64,000 nucleotides of DNA from Flavobacterium johnsoniae (GTDB lineage Bacteria; Bacteroidota; Bacteroidia; Flavobacteriales; Flavobacteriaceae). Positions within the stretch are counted from its first letter, which is position 1; the number at the start of each line of letters is the position of its first letter. Where the stretch lies: positions 5,146,001-5,210,000 of the forward strand of contig NZ_CP103794.1 of assembly GCF_030388325.1 (NCBI RefSeq), written 5' to 3'. Position numbers and translations under genes: made by a program. The notes below the pieces were generated by a model that worked only from the letters and a program-made list of their open reading frames with translations, did not search any database and was not told the DNA's origin. Positions 1 through 7,228 of this stretch are shown here, one piece after another.

Positions 1-22
1 CTTGAAACTTGAAACCTGAAAC
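1..22. repeat. Dispersed GAAAC-word repeat (family A), partial at window edge
   Basis: The first bases repeat the words CTTGAAAC and CTGAAAC, as do the spacers before trpG and trpC. The left part of the element lies outside the window. Confidence 0.6.
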
Positions 23-47
23 AATAAACTAACAAATCTTAAAACCC

Positions 48-488
48 ATGAAAAAAGTAGTTTCAATTTTAATTTTAATCATTACCATTACGTCATGCAA
101 TTCAGAAAAGAAGAATCCAATTGAAGGAACCTGGCGTCTTATATCAGCAGAAACAACCGAAAAAGATTCTACTTTTTCAACTTTCAATAAAAATGCTAAA
201 ATGATTAAAATTATAAACGAAACTCATTTTGCTTTTTTAAATCATGATTTGAAAAACGGAAAAGATTCAACAACAGCATTATATTTTGCAGGAGGCGGAA
301 AATATACTTTAAAAGATAGTATTTACACTGAAAATCTAGAATATTTTAATAACCGCAACTGGGAAAACAACAAATTCGAATTTGTAGTAAAAGTTCAAAA
401 CGACACCTTAATTCAAAAAGGAATCGAAAAAGTAGAAAAATTAGGCGTAGATCATATTATAATTGAGAAATACGTTCGAGAGAAATAA
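48..488 (+). CDS. Small lipoprotein, lipocalin-like
   Basis: A 146-residue exported protein. A hydrophobic signal segment ends in ITSC, so Cys17 is the likely lipidated residue. The mature part begins with a GTWRLISAE segment typical of lipocalin-like small lipoproteins of Bacteroidota, where a G-x-W motif opens the first strand; the rest is polar and rich in beta-forming residues. It sits directly before trpG in the same direction, where trpE would be expected upstream. Family A repeats lie on both sides, so it may be an accessory gene inserted into the trp operon. Its function is unknown; the lipocalin-like fold is an inference from the opening motif and length. Confidence 0.75.
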   Translation: MKKVVSILILIITITSCNSEKKNPIEGTWRLISAETTEKDSTFSTFNKNAKMIKIINETHFAFLNHDLKNGKDSTTALYFAGGGKYTLKDSIYTENLEYFNNRNWENNKFEFVVKVQNDTLIQKGIEKVEKLGVDHIIIEKYVREK

Positions 489-513
489 GAAAATTTTGTT
501 TCAGGTTTTCTTT

Positions 514-559
514 GTTTCAGGTTTCAAGTTGTTGGAACGTGAAACTTGAAACCTGAAAC
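514..559 (+). repeat. Family A hairpin in the trpG leader spacer
   Basis: A perfect 17-bp inverted repeat: GTTTCAGGTTTCAAGTT at 514-530 is complementary to 543-559, around a 12-base loop beginning GTTGGAACG. A further partial copy of the left arm lies at 498-507. The stem ends only 17 bases before the trpG start. No T-tract follows, so it is not a standard terminator. Confidence 0.85.
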
Positions 560-576
560 GTGAAAAAAACAAGACA

Positions 577-1143
577 ATGAAAAAAATACTAGTTATAGAC
601 AATTACGATAGTTTCACTTACAATTTAGTGCACTATTTAGAAGATTTAAACTGCGAAGTTACCGTTTACAGAAACGACGAATTCGATATCGATGAAATTG
701 CTTCGTTTGATAAAATTTTACTTTCGCCAGGACCTGGAATTCCAGATGAAGCAGGTTTGCTAAAAGCCGTAATCGAAAAATACAGTCCGACAAAAAGCAT
801 TCTTGGCGTTTGTTTAGGACAACAAGCAATTGGAGAAGTTTTTGGCGGAACACTTTCTAACCTTGATAAGGTTTATCACGGTGTTGCCACAAATGTAAAA
901 ACCGTTGTAGATGACGAAATTCTTTTTGAAGGTTTAGGAAAAGAATTTGAAGTTGGACGTTATCATTCTTGGGTTGTAGACACCAATCTTCCAGACGAAC
1001 TTGAAGCAACTTCATTTGACGAAAACGGACAAGTAATGTCTTTAAGACACAGAAATTATGACGTTAGAGGCGTTCAGTTTCACCCAGAAAGTGTCTTAAC
1101 TCCAAACGGAAAAAAAATGTTAGAGAATTGGATTAAGAGTTAG
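577..1143 (+). CDS. trpG: Anthranilate synthase component II (glutamine amidotransferase)
   Basis: Supplies ammonia from glutamine to TrpE for anthranilate synthesis, the first committed step of tryptophan biosynthesis. A class I glutamine amidotransferase of the usual 188 residues: an IDNYDSFTYNLV start, an oxyanion segment SPGPGIPDEAG, the nucleophile Cys79 in GVCLGQ, and the His169/Glu171 pair in QFHPES. It is followed by trpD, C, F, B and A on the same strand, which favours TrpG over the PabA paralogue, although one protein may serve both pathways. trpE is not in the window. Confidence 0.95.
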   Translation: MKKILVIDNYDSFTYNLVHYLEDLNCEVTVYRNDEFDIDEIASFDKILLSPGPGIPDEAGLLKAVIEKYSPTKSILGVCLGQQAIGEVFGGTLSNLDKVYHGVATNVKTVVDDEILFEGLGKEFEVGRYHSWVVDTNLPDELEATSFDENGQVMSLRHRNYDVRGVQFHPESVLTPNGKKMLENWIKS

Positions 1144-1205
1144 TGATCGGTGATCAGAATTTTAGTATTCAGTCACAGTTTACAGTCAGAGTAAAAAACT
1201 CACGA

Positions 1206-1233
1206 CCTTAGAATCTCAGCAACTTAGAACCTT
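1206..1233 (+). repeat. Dispersed TTAGAACC-word repeat (family B)
   Basis: The spacer before trpD holds CCTTAGAATCTCAGCAACTT and then AGAACCTT, ending in an A-run that leads into the start codon. Similar copies lie at 11363-11400, 19472-19500 (opposite orientation), 27277-27311 and 27727-27761. Confidence 0.7.
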
Positions 1234-1240
1234 AAAAAAA

Positions 1241-2233
1241 ATGAAAACTATATTAAACAAATTAATCAATCACGAAGTTCTTTCTAAAGAAGAAGCAAAA
1301 CAAGTATTGATTAATATTTCAAGCGGTCAATACAATCCGAGTCAGATTTCGGCATTTTTGACTGTATTTATGATGCGAAGCATTACAATTGATGAACTTT
1401 CGGGATTTCGCGAAGCTTTATTAGAATTATGTATTCGTGTCGATTTATCTGCCTATAACACTATCGATTTATGCGGAACGGGTGGCGATGGAAAAGATAC
1501 TTTCAATATTTCTACTTTGGCTTCTTTTGTTTCAGCTGGAGCTGGAATTAAAGTTGCAAAACACGGAAATTACGGAGTTTCATCAATTTCTGGATCAAGC
1601 AACGTGATGGAAAAAATGGGAATTAAATTCAGTAACGATCCTTCTTTTTTAGAAAAATGTATTGATCAGGCTGGAATCTGCGTTTTACATGCTCCTCTAT
1701 TTCACCCAGCGATGAAAAATGTCGGACCAATTAGAAAGGAATTGGCGGTAAAAACCTTCTTTAATATGTTGGGACCAATGGTAAATCCTTCATTTCCGCA
1801 AAATCAATTAGTTGGGGTTTTCAACTTAGAGTTGGCAAGAATGTATGCTTATTTATACCAAAATACAGATACTAATTTTACGATTTTACATTCGCTTGAC
1901 GGATATGATGAAATTTCGTTAACAGGCGCAACCAAAACAATTTCAAACCATATGGAAGGAATGCTAAAACCAGAAGATTTTGGCGTTCGTCTTTTATCTC
2001 AAACTGAAATTGAAGGCGGAAAAACTATCGAAGAATCGGCAGAAATCTTTACTAATATTATTTCTGGAAAAGGAAACGAAGCGCAAAACAATGTAGTTTG
2101 TGCTAATGCTGCAATGGCAATCGCAACGGTTACAAAATGTTCTCCAAAAGAAGGTTTTAAATTAGCAAAAGAAAGTCTACTGTCTGGAAAAGGACATCAG
2201 GCGTTACAGAAATTACAAGAACTTAGCAGGTAA
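1241..2233 (+). CDS. trpD: Anthranilate phosphoribosyltransferase
   Basis: Transfers the phosphoribosyl group of PRPP to anthranilate (second tryptophan step). At 330 residues it is a stand-alone TrpD. The PRPP-binding glycine-rich motif GTGGDGKDTFNIST is at residues 79-92. The KHGNYGVSSISGSSNVMEKMG segment and RKELAVKTFFNMLGPMVNP follow the family pattern. The ATG at 1241 directly follows the A-rich end of a family B repeat. It is the second gene of the operon visible here; its 97-bp spacer from trpG is long for an operon because of the repeat insertion. Confidence 0.95.
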   Translation: MKTILNKLINHEVLSKEEAKQVLINISSGQYNPSQISAFLTVFMMRSITIDELSGFREALLELCIRVDLSAYNTIDLCGTGGDGKDTFNISTLASFVSAGAGIKVAKHGNYGVSSISGSSNVMEKMGIKFSNDPSFLEKCIDQAGICVLHAPLFHPAMKNVGPIRKELAVKTFFNMLGPMVNPSFPQNQLVGVFNLELARMYAYLYQNTDTNFTILHSLDGYDEISLTGATKTISNHMEGMLKPEDFGVRLLSQTEIEGGKTIEESAEIFTNIISGKGNEAQNNVVCANAAMAIATVTKCSPKEGFKLAKESLLSGKGHQALQKLQELSR

Positions 2234-2246
2234 ATAAATTGTTTAA

Positions 2247-2305
2247 AGTTTCAGGTTTAAAGTTTCAAGTTGTTGGAGCGAACCTGAAACTTGAAACTTG
2301 AAACA
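2247..2305 (+). repeat. Family A inverted repeat in the trpD-trpC spacer
   Basis: AAGTTTCAGGTT at 2247-2258 is complementary to 2281-2292, and AGTTTCAAGTT at 2261-2271 can pair with the adjacent GAAACTTGAAAC words. The loop shares TTTCAAGTTGTTGGAGCG-type sequence with the copy at 514-559, which indicates common descent. Confidence 0.8.
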
Positions 2306-2313
2306 ACATAAAA

Positions 2314-3093
2314 ATGAATATCCTAGATAAAATAATAATAGACAAAAAAAGAGAAGTCATTCTAAAGAAATCAATCATTCCGGTTTCTCAATTGGAAGCT
2401 TTTGTATTTTTTGGAAAACAGACTATTTCTCTTAGTCAGAAATTGAAAGAAAGTAATTCTGGAATTATCGCAGAACACAAACGCCGTTCTCCTTCAAAAT
2501 CAATTATCAATAATAATTTTACTGTTGAAGAAGTAGTAAAAGGATATGAAAATGCGGGCGCTTGCGGAATTTCTGTTTTAACAGACGGAAAATATTTTGG
2601 TGGATCTTTAGACGATTTACTTTTGGCAAGAGCTTCAGTAAATATTCCGCTTTTGCGAAAAGAATTTATTGTTGATGAATATCAGATTTTGGAAGCAAAA
2701 GCACACGGAGCGGATTTAATTTTGTTAATCGCAGCTGTTTTAACCCGCGAAGAAATTAAATCTTTATCTGAATTTGCTAAAAATCTAGGCTTAGAAGTTT
2801 TGTTAGAAGTTCACAATCAAGAAGAATTAGAAAAATCGATTATGCCAACTTTAGATATGATTGGCGTGAATAACAGAAATTTAAAAACATTCGAAGTTAG
2901 TTTAGATTTCAGTAAAGAATTAGCATCGCAAATTCCAGACGATTTTGTAAAAGTTTCAGAAAGCGGTATTTCGTCAATTGAAGCCATTCAAGAATTAAAA
3001 CCTTATGGTTACAAAGGTTTCTTAATTGGAGAAAACTTCATGAAAACTGATAACGCTGGACAAGCTGCAACGGAATTCATTAGTAAACTATAA
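2314..3093 (+). CDS. trpC: Indole-3-glycerol phosphate synthase
   Basis: Closes the indole ring from CdRP (fourth tryptophan step), acting in the cytosol. A single-domain TrpC of 259 residues, not fused to TrpF. The TIM-barrel landmarks are visible: IIAEHKRRSPSKS near residues 51-63 with the catalytic Lys56, LLRKEFIVDEYQ, IGVNNRNLKTF, and VSESGIS near the phosphate-binding end. It lies between trpD and trpF in the same direction. Confidence 0.95.
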   Translation: MNILDKIIIDKKREVILKKSIIPVSQLEAFVFFGKQTISLSQKLKESNSGIIAEHKRRSPSKSIINNNFTVEEVVKGYENAGACGISVLTDGKYFGGSLDDLLLARASVNIPLLRKEFIVDEYQILEAKAHGADLILLIAAVLTREEIKSLSEFAKNLGLEVLLEVHNQEELEKSIMPTLDMIGVNNRNLKTFEVSLDFSKELASQIPDDFVKVSESGISSIEAIQELKPYGYKGFLIGENFMKTDNAGQAATEFISKL

Positions 3094-3099
3094 TTTAAG

Positions 3100-3164
3100 T
3101 TCGCCACAAATTACACCAATTAACACGAATTTAATTAGTGGAAATTCGTGTAATTCGTGGCGAA
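3100..3164 (+). repeat. Inverted repeat of the GCCACAAATTACAC family (family E)
   Basis: The 22-base arms at 3100-3121 (TTCGCCACAAATTACACC...) and 3143-3164 are inverted complements with two mismatches. The spacer continues at about 3170-3240 with AAAGCTTTGCGAAC and CGCACTTTGCG words, also seen at 24195-24410 and 39306-39350. Related arms occur at 12289-12432. Confidence 0.75.
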
Positions 3165-3259
3165 AAATCAACACAAAGCTTTGCGAACTTTTTCGCATTT
3201 TAAACATATTACAAAAGAAAAATCTTAGCGCACTTTGCGTTAAAAAAAAAACACACACA

Positions 3260-3892
3260 ATGAAACTTAAAATATGCGGTATGAAATATCCTGAAAATAT
3301 TCTCGAAGTAGGCGCACTATTGCCTGACTATATGGGATTTATTTTCTGGGAAAAATCCGCGCGATATTTTGATGGAACGATTCCTGAACTTATAAAAACT
3401 GTCAAAAAAGTAGGCGTTTTTGTAGATCAGAGTCAGGAAGAAATTCTGGAAAAAGTCGCAAAATACAATTTACAAGCCGTTCAATTACATGGTCATGAAT
3501 CCGTTGATTTTTTAACCGAATTAAAAGAACAATTACCTAAAAAAGTCGAAATTATAAAAGTCTTTTCGGCTGATGAAAATTTTGATTTTGAAGTTATAAA
3601 ACCTTTTGAACCATTCAGTGATTATTTTTTGTTTGACACCAAAGGAAAATTACCAGGCGGAAACGGAACAACTTTCGACTGGACGATATTAAAAAAATAC
3701 AATTCCAAGAAACCTTTCTTTTTAAGCGGCGGAATTGGAATGAAGGAATTAAAAGCCATTGAAGAAATTTCAAAAACCAATTTACCAATTTATGCTGTTG
3801 ATGTAAATAGTAAATTTGAAATTGAACCAGGGCTAAAAAACAGAAATTTATTTAGCAATTTCAAACGCAAATTTGATGTTGCCAACTTTTAA
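3260..3892 (+). CDS. trpF: Phosphoribosylanthranilate isomerase
   Basis: Catalyses the Amadori rearrangement of PRA to CdRP (third tryptophan step). A 210-residue TIM barrel starting with LKICGMK, which holds the catalytic Cys5. GVFVDQS, VQLHGHE, FLFDTKGKLPGGNGTTFDW and FFLSGGIG are the expected strand-end motifs, and AVDVNSKFE closes the active site. The 166-bp spacer from trpC is long because of repeats; trpB follows after only 11 bases. Confidence 0.95.
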   Translation: MKLKICGMKYPENILEVGALLPDYMGFIFWEKSARYFDGTIPELIKTVKKVGVFVDQSQEEILEKVAKYNLQAVQLHGHESVDFLTELKEQLPKKVEIIKVFSADENFDFEVIKPFEPFSDYFLFDTKGKLPGGNGTTFDWTILKKYNSKKPFFLSGGIGMKELKAIEEISKTNLPIYAVDVNSKFEIEPGLKNRNLFSNFKRKFDVANF

Positions 3893-3903
3893 AATTTAAA
3901 AAA

Positions 3904-5085
3904 ATGAGTTTTAACGTTAATGAAAAAGGATATTACGGGGAATTTGGCGGAGCTTATATTCCAGAAATGTTATATCCGAATGTAGAAGAACTACGCCAGA
4001 AATATTTAAGTATAATGGACGAACCAGATTTTAAAGCTGAGTTCAACCAACTGCTTAAAGATTACGTTGGACGTCCAAGTCCGTTGTATTTTGCAAAACG
4101 ATTATCTGAAAAATACAACACCAAAGTTTACCTAAAAAGAGAAGACTTAAATCACACAGGAGCGCACAAAGTTAATAATACTATCGGACAAATTTTATTA
4201 GCAAAACGTCTAGGCAAAAAAAGAATTATTGCCGAAACTGGCGCTGGTCAACATGGTGTGGCAACTGCAACAGTTTGTGCTTTAATGGGAATAGAATGTA
4301 TCGTTTATATGGGAGAAATTGACATTGCACGTCAAGCTCCAAACGTAGCACGTATGAAAATGTTAGGCGCAGAAGTTCGTCCAGCGCTTTCAGGATCAAG
4401 AACTTTAAAAGATGCTACAAACGAAGCAATCCGTGATTGGATTAATAATCCTGTAGACACACATTATATTATCGGATCGGCAATTGGACCGCATCCATAT
4501 CCTGATATGGTAACTCGTTTTCAGAGTATTATTTCAGAAGAAATCAAATGGCAATTGAAAGAAAAAGAAGGTCGCGAAAACCCTGATTATGTTGTAGCTT
4601 GTATTGGTGGCGGAAGTAATGCGGCTGGAACTTATTACCACTTTCTTCACGAACCAAAAGTTGGAATTATTGCCGTGGAAGCAGCTGGAAAAGGTGTTGA
4701 CAGCGGACATAGCGCGGCAACAAGCAAATTAGGAAAAGTTGGTGTTATTCACGGTTGCAAAACGCTGTTAATGCAAACTCCAGACGGGCAAATTACAGAA
4801 CCTTATTCTATTTCTGCTGGATTAGATTATCCTGGAGTTGGACCTTTACACGCGCATTTAGCACAAAGCGGACGCGGTGAATTTTTCTCTGTAACGGATG
4901 ATGATGCTATGAATGCTGGTCTTCAATTGACAAAACTTGAAGGAATTATTCCAGCAATCGAAAGTGCTCATGCCTTTGCTGTTTTAGATCAAAAGAAATT
5001 TAAGCCAACTGATGTTGTGGTCATTAGTCTTTCTGGTCGTGGCGATAAAGATTTAGATAATTATATTGATTACTTTAAATTGTAA
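3904..5085 (+). CDS. trpB: Tryptophan synthase beta chain
   Basis: PLP enzyme that condenses indole with serine to give tryptophan; partner of TrpA. It has 393 residues, the usual TrpB1 length. The PLP lysine is Lys89 in HTGAHKVNNT, and the phosphate-binding glycine loop is IGGGSNAAG. GAGQHGVATATV and SAGLDYPGVGP are also typical. It starts 11 bases after trpF, so translation is probably coupled. trpA is separated from it by one unrelated small gene. Confidence 0.97.
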   Translation: MSFNVNEKGYYGEFGGAYIPEMLYPNVEELRQKYLSIMDEPDFKAEFNQLLKDYVGRPSPLYFAKRLSEKYNTKVYLKREDLNHTGAHKVNNTIGQILLAKRLGKKRIIAETGAGQHGVATATVCALMGIECIVYMGEIDIARQAPNVARMKMLGAEVRPALSGSRTLKDATNEAIRDWINNPVDTHYIIGSAIGPHPYPDMVTRFQSIISEEIKWQLKEKEGRENPDYVVACIGGGSNAAGTYYHFLHEPKVGIIAVEAAGKGVDSGHSAATSKLGKVGVIHGCKTLLMQTPDGQITEPYSISAGLDYPGVGPLHAHLAQSGRGEFFSVTDDDAMNAGLQLTKLEGIIPAIESAHAFAVLDQKKFKPTDVVVISLSGRGDKDLDNYIDYFKL

Positions 5086-5156
5086 TAAAAATTGTAATTT
5101 GCAGGTTGGTTTTTAAAAATTGCCAACGCTAACAAATAACGAGAAAAATCATAATT

Positions 5157-5477
5157 ATGGAACTATTATTCTCATACGGAACACTAAGATCGAAACAAAT
5201 TCAGATGCAGATTTTTAATAAAGTTTTAGTGGGAACTCAAGATCAAATTTTGGGTTACAAACTAAAAAGTTTGCAAATTGAAGAGGAATTTGGAATGGCA
5301 GATTATGTTGTTGCTGTACCAAGCGAAAATCTGGAAGATATTATACACGGCGCTGTTTTTGAAGTTACTAATAATGAATTATTAAAAGTAGATCAGTTTG
5401 AATCTAATTCTTATAAAAGAGTTCAGGTAAAATTAAAATCTGGAAGAACGGCTTGGATTTACACAGAAAATAAATAA
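5157..5477 (+). CDS. Gamma-glutamylcyclotransferase-like (AIG2/GGCT family) protein
   Basis: A 106-residue cytosolic protein. It opens with LLFSYGTLRSKQ, the conserved substrate-binding GTLR loop of the GGCT/AIG2 fold, and carries the candidate catalytic Glu82 in VDQFESNSYKR. Family members release 5-oxoproline from gamma-glutamyl compounds, but bacterial substrates are mostly unknown. It lies between trpB and trpA on the same strand and is probably cotranscribed; no pathway link to tryptophan is evident. Confidence 0.85.
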   Translation: MELLFSYGTLRSKQIQMQIFNKVLVGTQDQILGYKLKSLQIEEEFGMADYVVAVPSENLEDIIHGAVFEVTNNELLKVDQFESNSYKRVQVKLKSGRTAWIYTENK

Positions 5478-5500
5478 TCGCTAAATATATTACGATAAAA

Positions 5501-5529
5501 AACTTAACCTATTTTGGAAATCGGTTAAG
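5501..5529 (+). other. Intra-operon hairpin before trpA
   Basis: CTTAACC (5503-5509) pairs with GGTTAAG (5523-5529) across a 13-base loop. There is no T-tract, so it is more likely an RNA processing or stability element than a terminator. Confidence 0.45.
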
Positions 5530-5546
5530 ACAAAAAATACATATTA

Positions 5547-6308
5547 ATGAACAGAATAACTCAAAAATTACAAGAAGATAAAAAAATCCTTTCTATCTAT
5601 TTTTCTGCGGGATATCCGAATTTAAACGATACCGTGCAGATTATTCAGGATTTGGAAAAAAATGGAGTTGATTTAATTGAAATCGGGCTTCCTTTTAGTG
5701 ATCCTTTGGCAGACGGACCAACGATTCAGGCAAGTTCTACTCAGGCGCTTCATAACGGAATGACAACTCAAATTCTTTTTGATCAACTAAAGAATATCCG
5801 CGAAAGCGTAAAAATTCCGTTGATTATTATGGGATATTTTAATCCGATGTTACAATATGGCGTTGAAGCTTTCTGTAAAAAATGCGCTGAAATCGGAATT
5901 GACGGTTTAATTATTCCAGATCTTCCAGTTGATGTTTATGCAGATGAATACAAAGCGATTTTCGAAAAATATGGTTTGATAAATGTATTTTTGATTACGC
6001 CACAAACTTCTGACGAAAGAATTCGTTTTATTGACAGCGTTTCAAACGGATTTATTTATATGGTAAGTTCTGCAAGCGTTACAGGATCTCAATCTGGTTT
6101 TGGAAATACTCAGGAAACTTATTTCGAAAGAATTGCAGAAATGAATTTGAAAAATCCTCAAATCGTTGGTTTCGGAATTTCTAATAAAGAAACTTTCAAT
6201 CAGGCTACTAAATATGCAAAAGGCGCTATTATCGGAAGTGCTTTTATTAAACATTTAAGCGAAAGCGGAAGTGGGAAAATTGAGGAATTTGTTGGAGAAA
6301 TTCGATAA
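5547..6308 (+). CDS. trpA: Tryptophan synthase alpha chain
   Basis: Cleaves indole-3-glycerol phosphate to indole, which is channelled to TrpB. A 253-residue TIM barrel with the catalytic acids in LIEIGLPFSDPLADGP (Glu45 and Asp56 by position). IIMGYFNPMLQYG, GLIIPDLPVD and VGFGISNKETF are further family motifs. It is the last gene of the operon; an inverted-repeat element and a strong intrinsic terminator follow. Confidence 0.97.
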   Translation: MNRITQKLQEDKKILSIYFSAGYPNLNDTVQIIQDLEKNGVDLIEIGLPFSDPLADGPTIQASSTQALHNGMTTQILFDQLKNIRESVKIPLIIMGYFNPMLQYGVEAFCKKCAEIGIDGLIIPDLPVDVYADEYKAIFEKYGLINVFLITPQTSDERIRFIDSVSNGFIYMVSSASVTGSQSGFGNTQETYFERIAEMNLKNPQIVGFGISNKETFNQATKYAKGAIIGSAFIKHLSESGSGKIEEFVGEIR

Positions 6309-6342
6309 GAAATTGTAATTAAGAATATAGTTTACGCTTAGT

Positions 6343-6446
6343 TTGTCATTCCGACGAAGGAGGAATCTTCGTTGCTAAATCTACAAAGATTGACACATTT
6401 AATAGCGGAGTTACTTGCGAAGATTCCTCCTTCGTCGGAATGACAA
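6343..6446 (+). repeat. 104-bp inverted-repeat element, family D copy 1
   Basis: Perfect 29-bp arms at 6343-6371 and 6418-6446 (outer ends TTGTCATT and AATGACAA) enclose a 46-base loop with the words CTACAAAGATTG and GCGGAGTTACTTG. The same loop length and words occur in the copy at 24239-24342. There is no coding potential. Confidence 0.9.
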
Positions 6447-6458
6447 AAAAGACTGAAA

Positions 6459-6490
6459 AGCTGAAATACCTTAGTATTTCAGCTTTTTTT
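6459..6490 (+). terminator. Intrinsic terminator of the trp operon
   Basis: AGCTGAAATAC (6459-6469) pairs perfectly with 6474-6484 over a 4-base loop, followed by a T-run to 6490. Confidence 0.9.
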
Positions 6491-6539
6491 ATTCAAAATT
6501 ATCGAAACCGTTTTATGTTAATATTGTGTTAAAATAAAA

Positions 6540-6577
6540 TTAAACAAGTGTTTAAATTAAACAAGTGTTTAATTTTG
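6540..6577 (+). promoter_or_regulatory. Tandem palindromic operator and -7 box of the efflux operon
   Basis: Two identical copies of TTAAACAAGTGTTTAA (arms TTAAACA/TGTTTAA) lie at 6540-6555 and 6557-6572, 17 bp apart centre to centre. A Bacteroidota -7 box TAATTTTG (6570-6577) overlaps the second copy. This fits autorepression by the adjacent TetR protein (inference). Confidence 0.85.
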
Positions 6578-6598
6578 CATTCGATTAGAAACAATACC

Positions 6599-7228
6599 AT
6601 GTCACAGATTGAATTGAACGACAAAAAAATTCAGATTCTTAACGTTGCTGAAAAGCTGTTTTCTGAGAAAGGATTTGAGGGTACATCTATACGGGACATT
6701 TCCAAAGAGGCAAAAATTAATATTGCCATGGTTTCGTATTATTTTGGTTCAAAAGAAAGACTTTTGGAATCTTTGATTTTTCACAAAACTGTTGATTTAA
6801 AACTACAACTCGAAAATTTATTACAAGAAAATCTTGAACCTCTTGAAAAAGTCAATAAATTAATCGAAATTTACATTAACAGAATTTGCCTTAACAAAGG
6901 GATTTACAGGGTTTTACATTTTGAACTTTACAATAAAAAGAGAGAAAAAAGCCTTCAAGCATTTACTGAACTTAAAAAAGGAAATTTAAAATCGGTTGAA
7001 AGCATTATCAAGCAAGGTCAAGCTGAGGGAGTTTTTAGAAAAGATATTAATATCCAACTCATTACACCAACAATTATTGGAACCTTTTTTCACTTTCACA
7101 TGAACCGCTCATTCTTCGAAGAATTACTGGGTTTAAAAACAGAAGAAATGTTTAACAATTACATTAACAACGATCTAAAAAAGCACATTCAACAAACTAT
7201 AAAAGCGCTACTTGTTTATGAAAATTAG
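6599..7228 (+). CDS. TetR/AcrR-family repressor of the efflux operon
   Basis: A 209-residue regulator beginning MSQIELNDKK. The N-terminal helix-turn-helix (about residues 28-55, EGTSIRDISKEAKINIAMVSYYFGSKERLL split over its helices) is followed by an alpha-helical ligand and dimer domain. An in-frame GTG exists upstream at 6548, but it lies inside the operator palindromes, so the ATG at 6599 is preferred. The stop codon overlaps the start of the TolC-like gene. The gene probably represses its own operon through the two palindromes upstream and is relieved by a substrate of the pump; the ligand is unknown. Confidence 0.9.
   Translation: MSQIELNDKKIQILNVAEKLFSEKGFEGTSIRDISKEAKINIAMVSYYFGSKERLLESLIFHKTVDLKLQLENLLQENLEPLEKVNKLIEIYINRICLNKGIYRVLHFELYNKKREKSLQAFTELKKGNLKSVESIIKQGQAEGVFRKDINIQLITPTIIGTFFHFHMNRSFFEELLGLKTEEMFNNYINNDLKKHIQQTIKALLVYEN

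Noticed and set aside
514..559. trp attenuator or T-box leader
   Set aside because: No leader peptide with Trp codons, no T-box sequence and no T-tract; the hairpin matches a dispersed repeat family instead.
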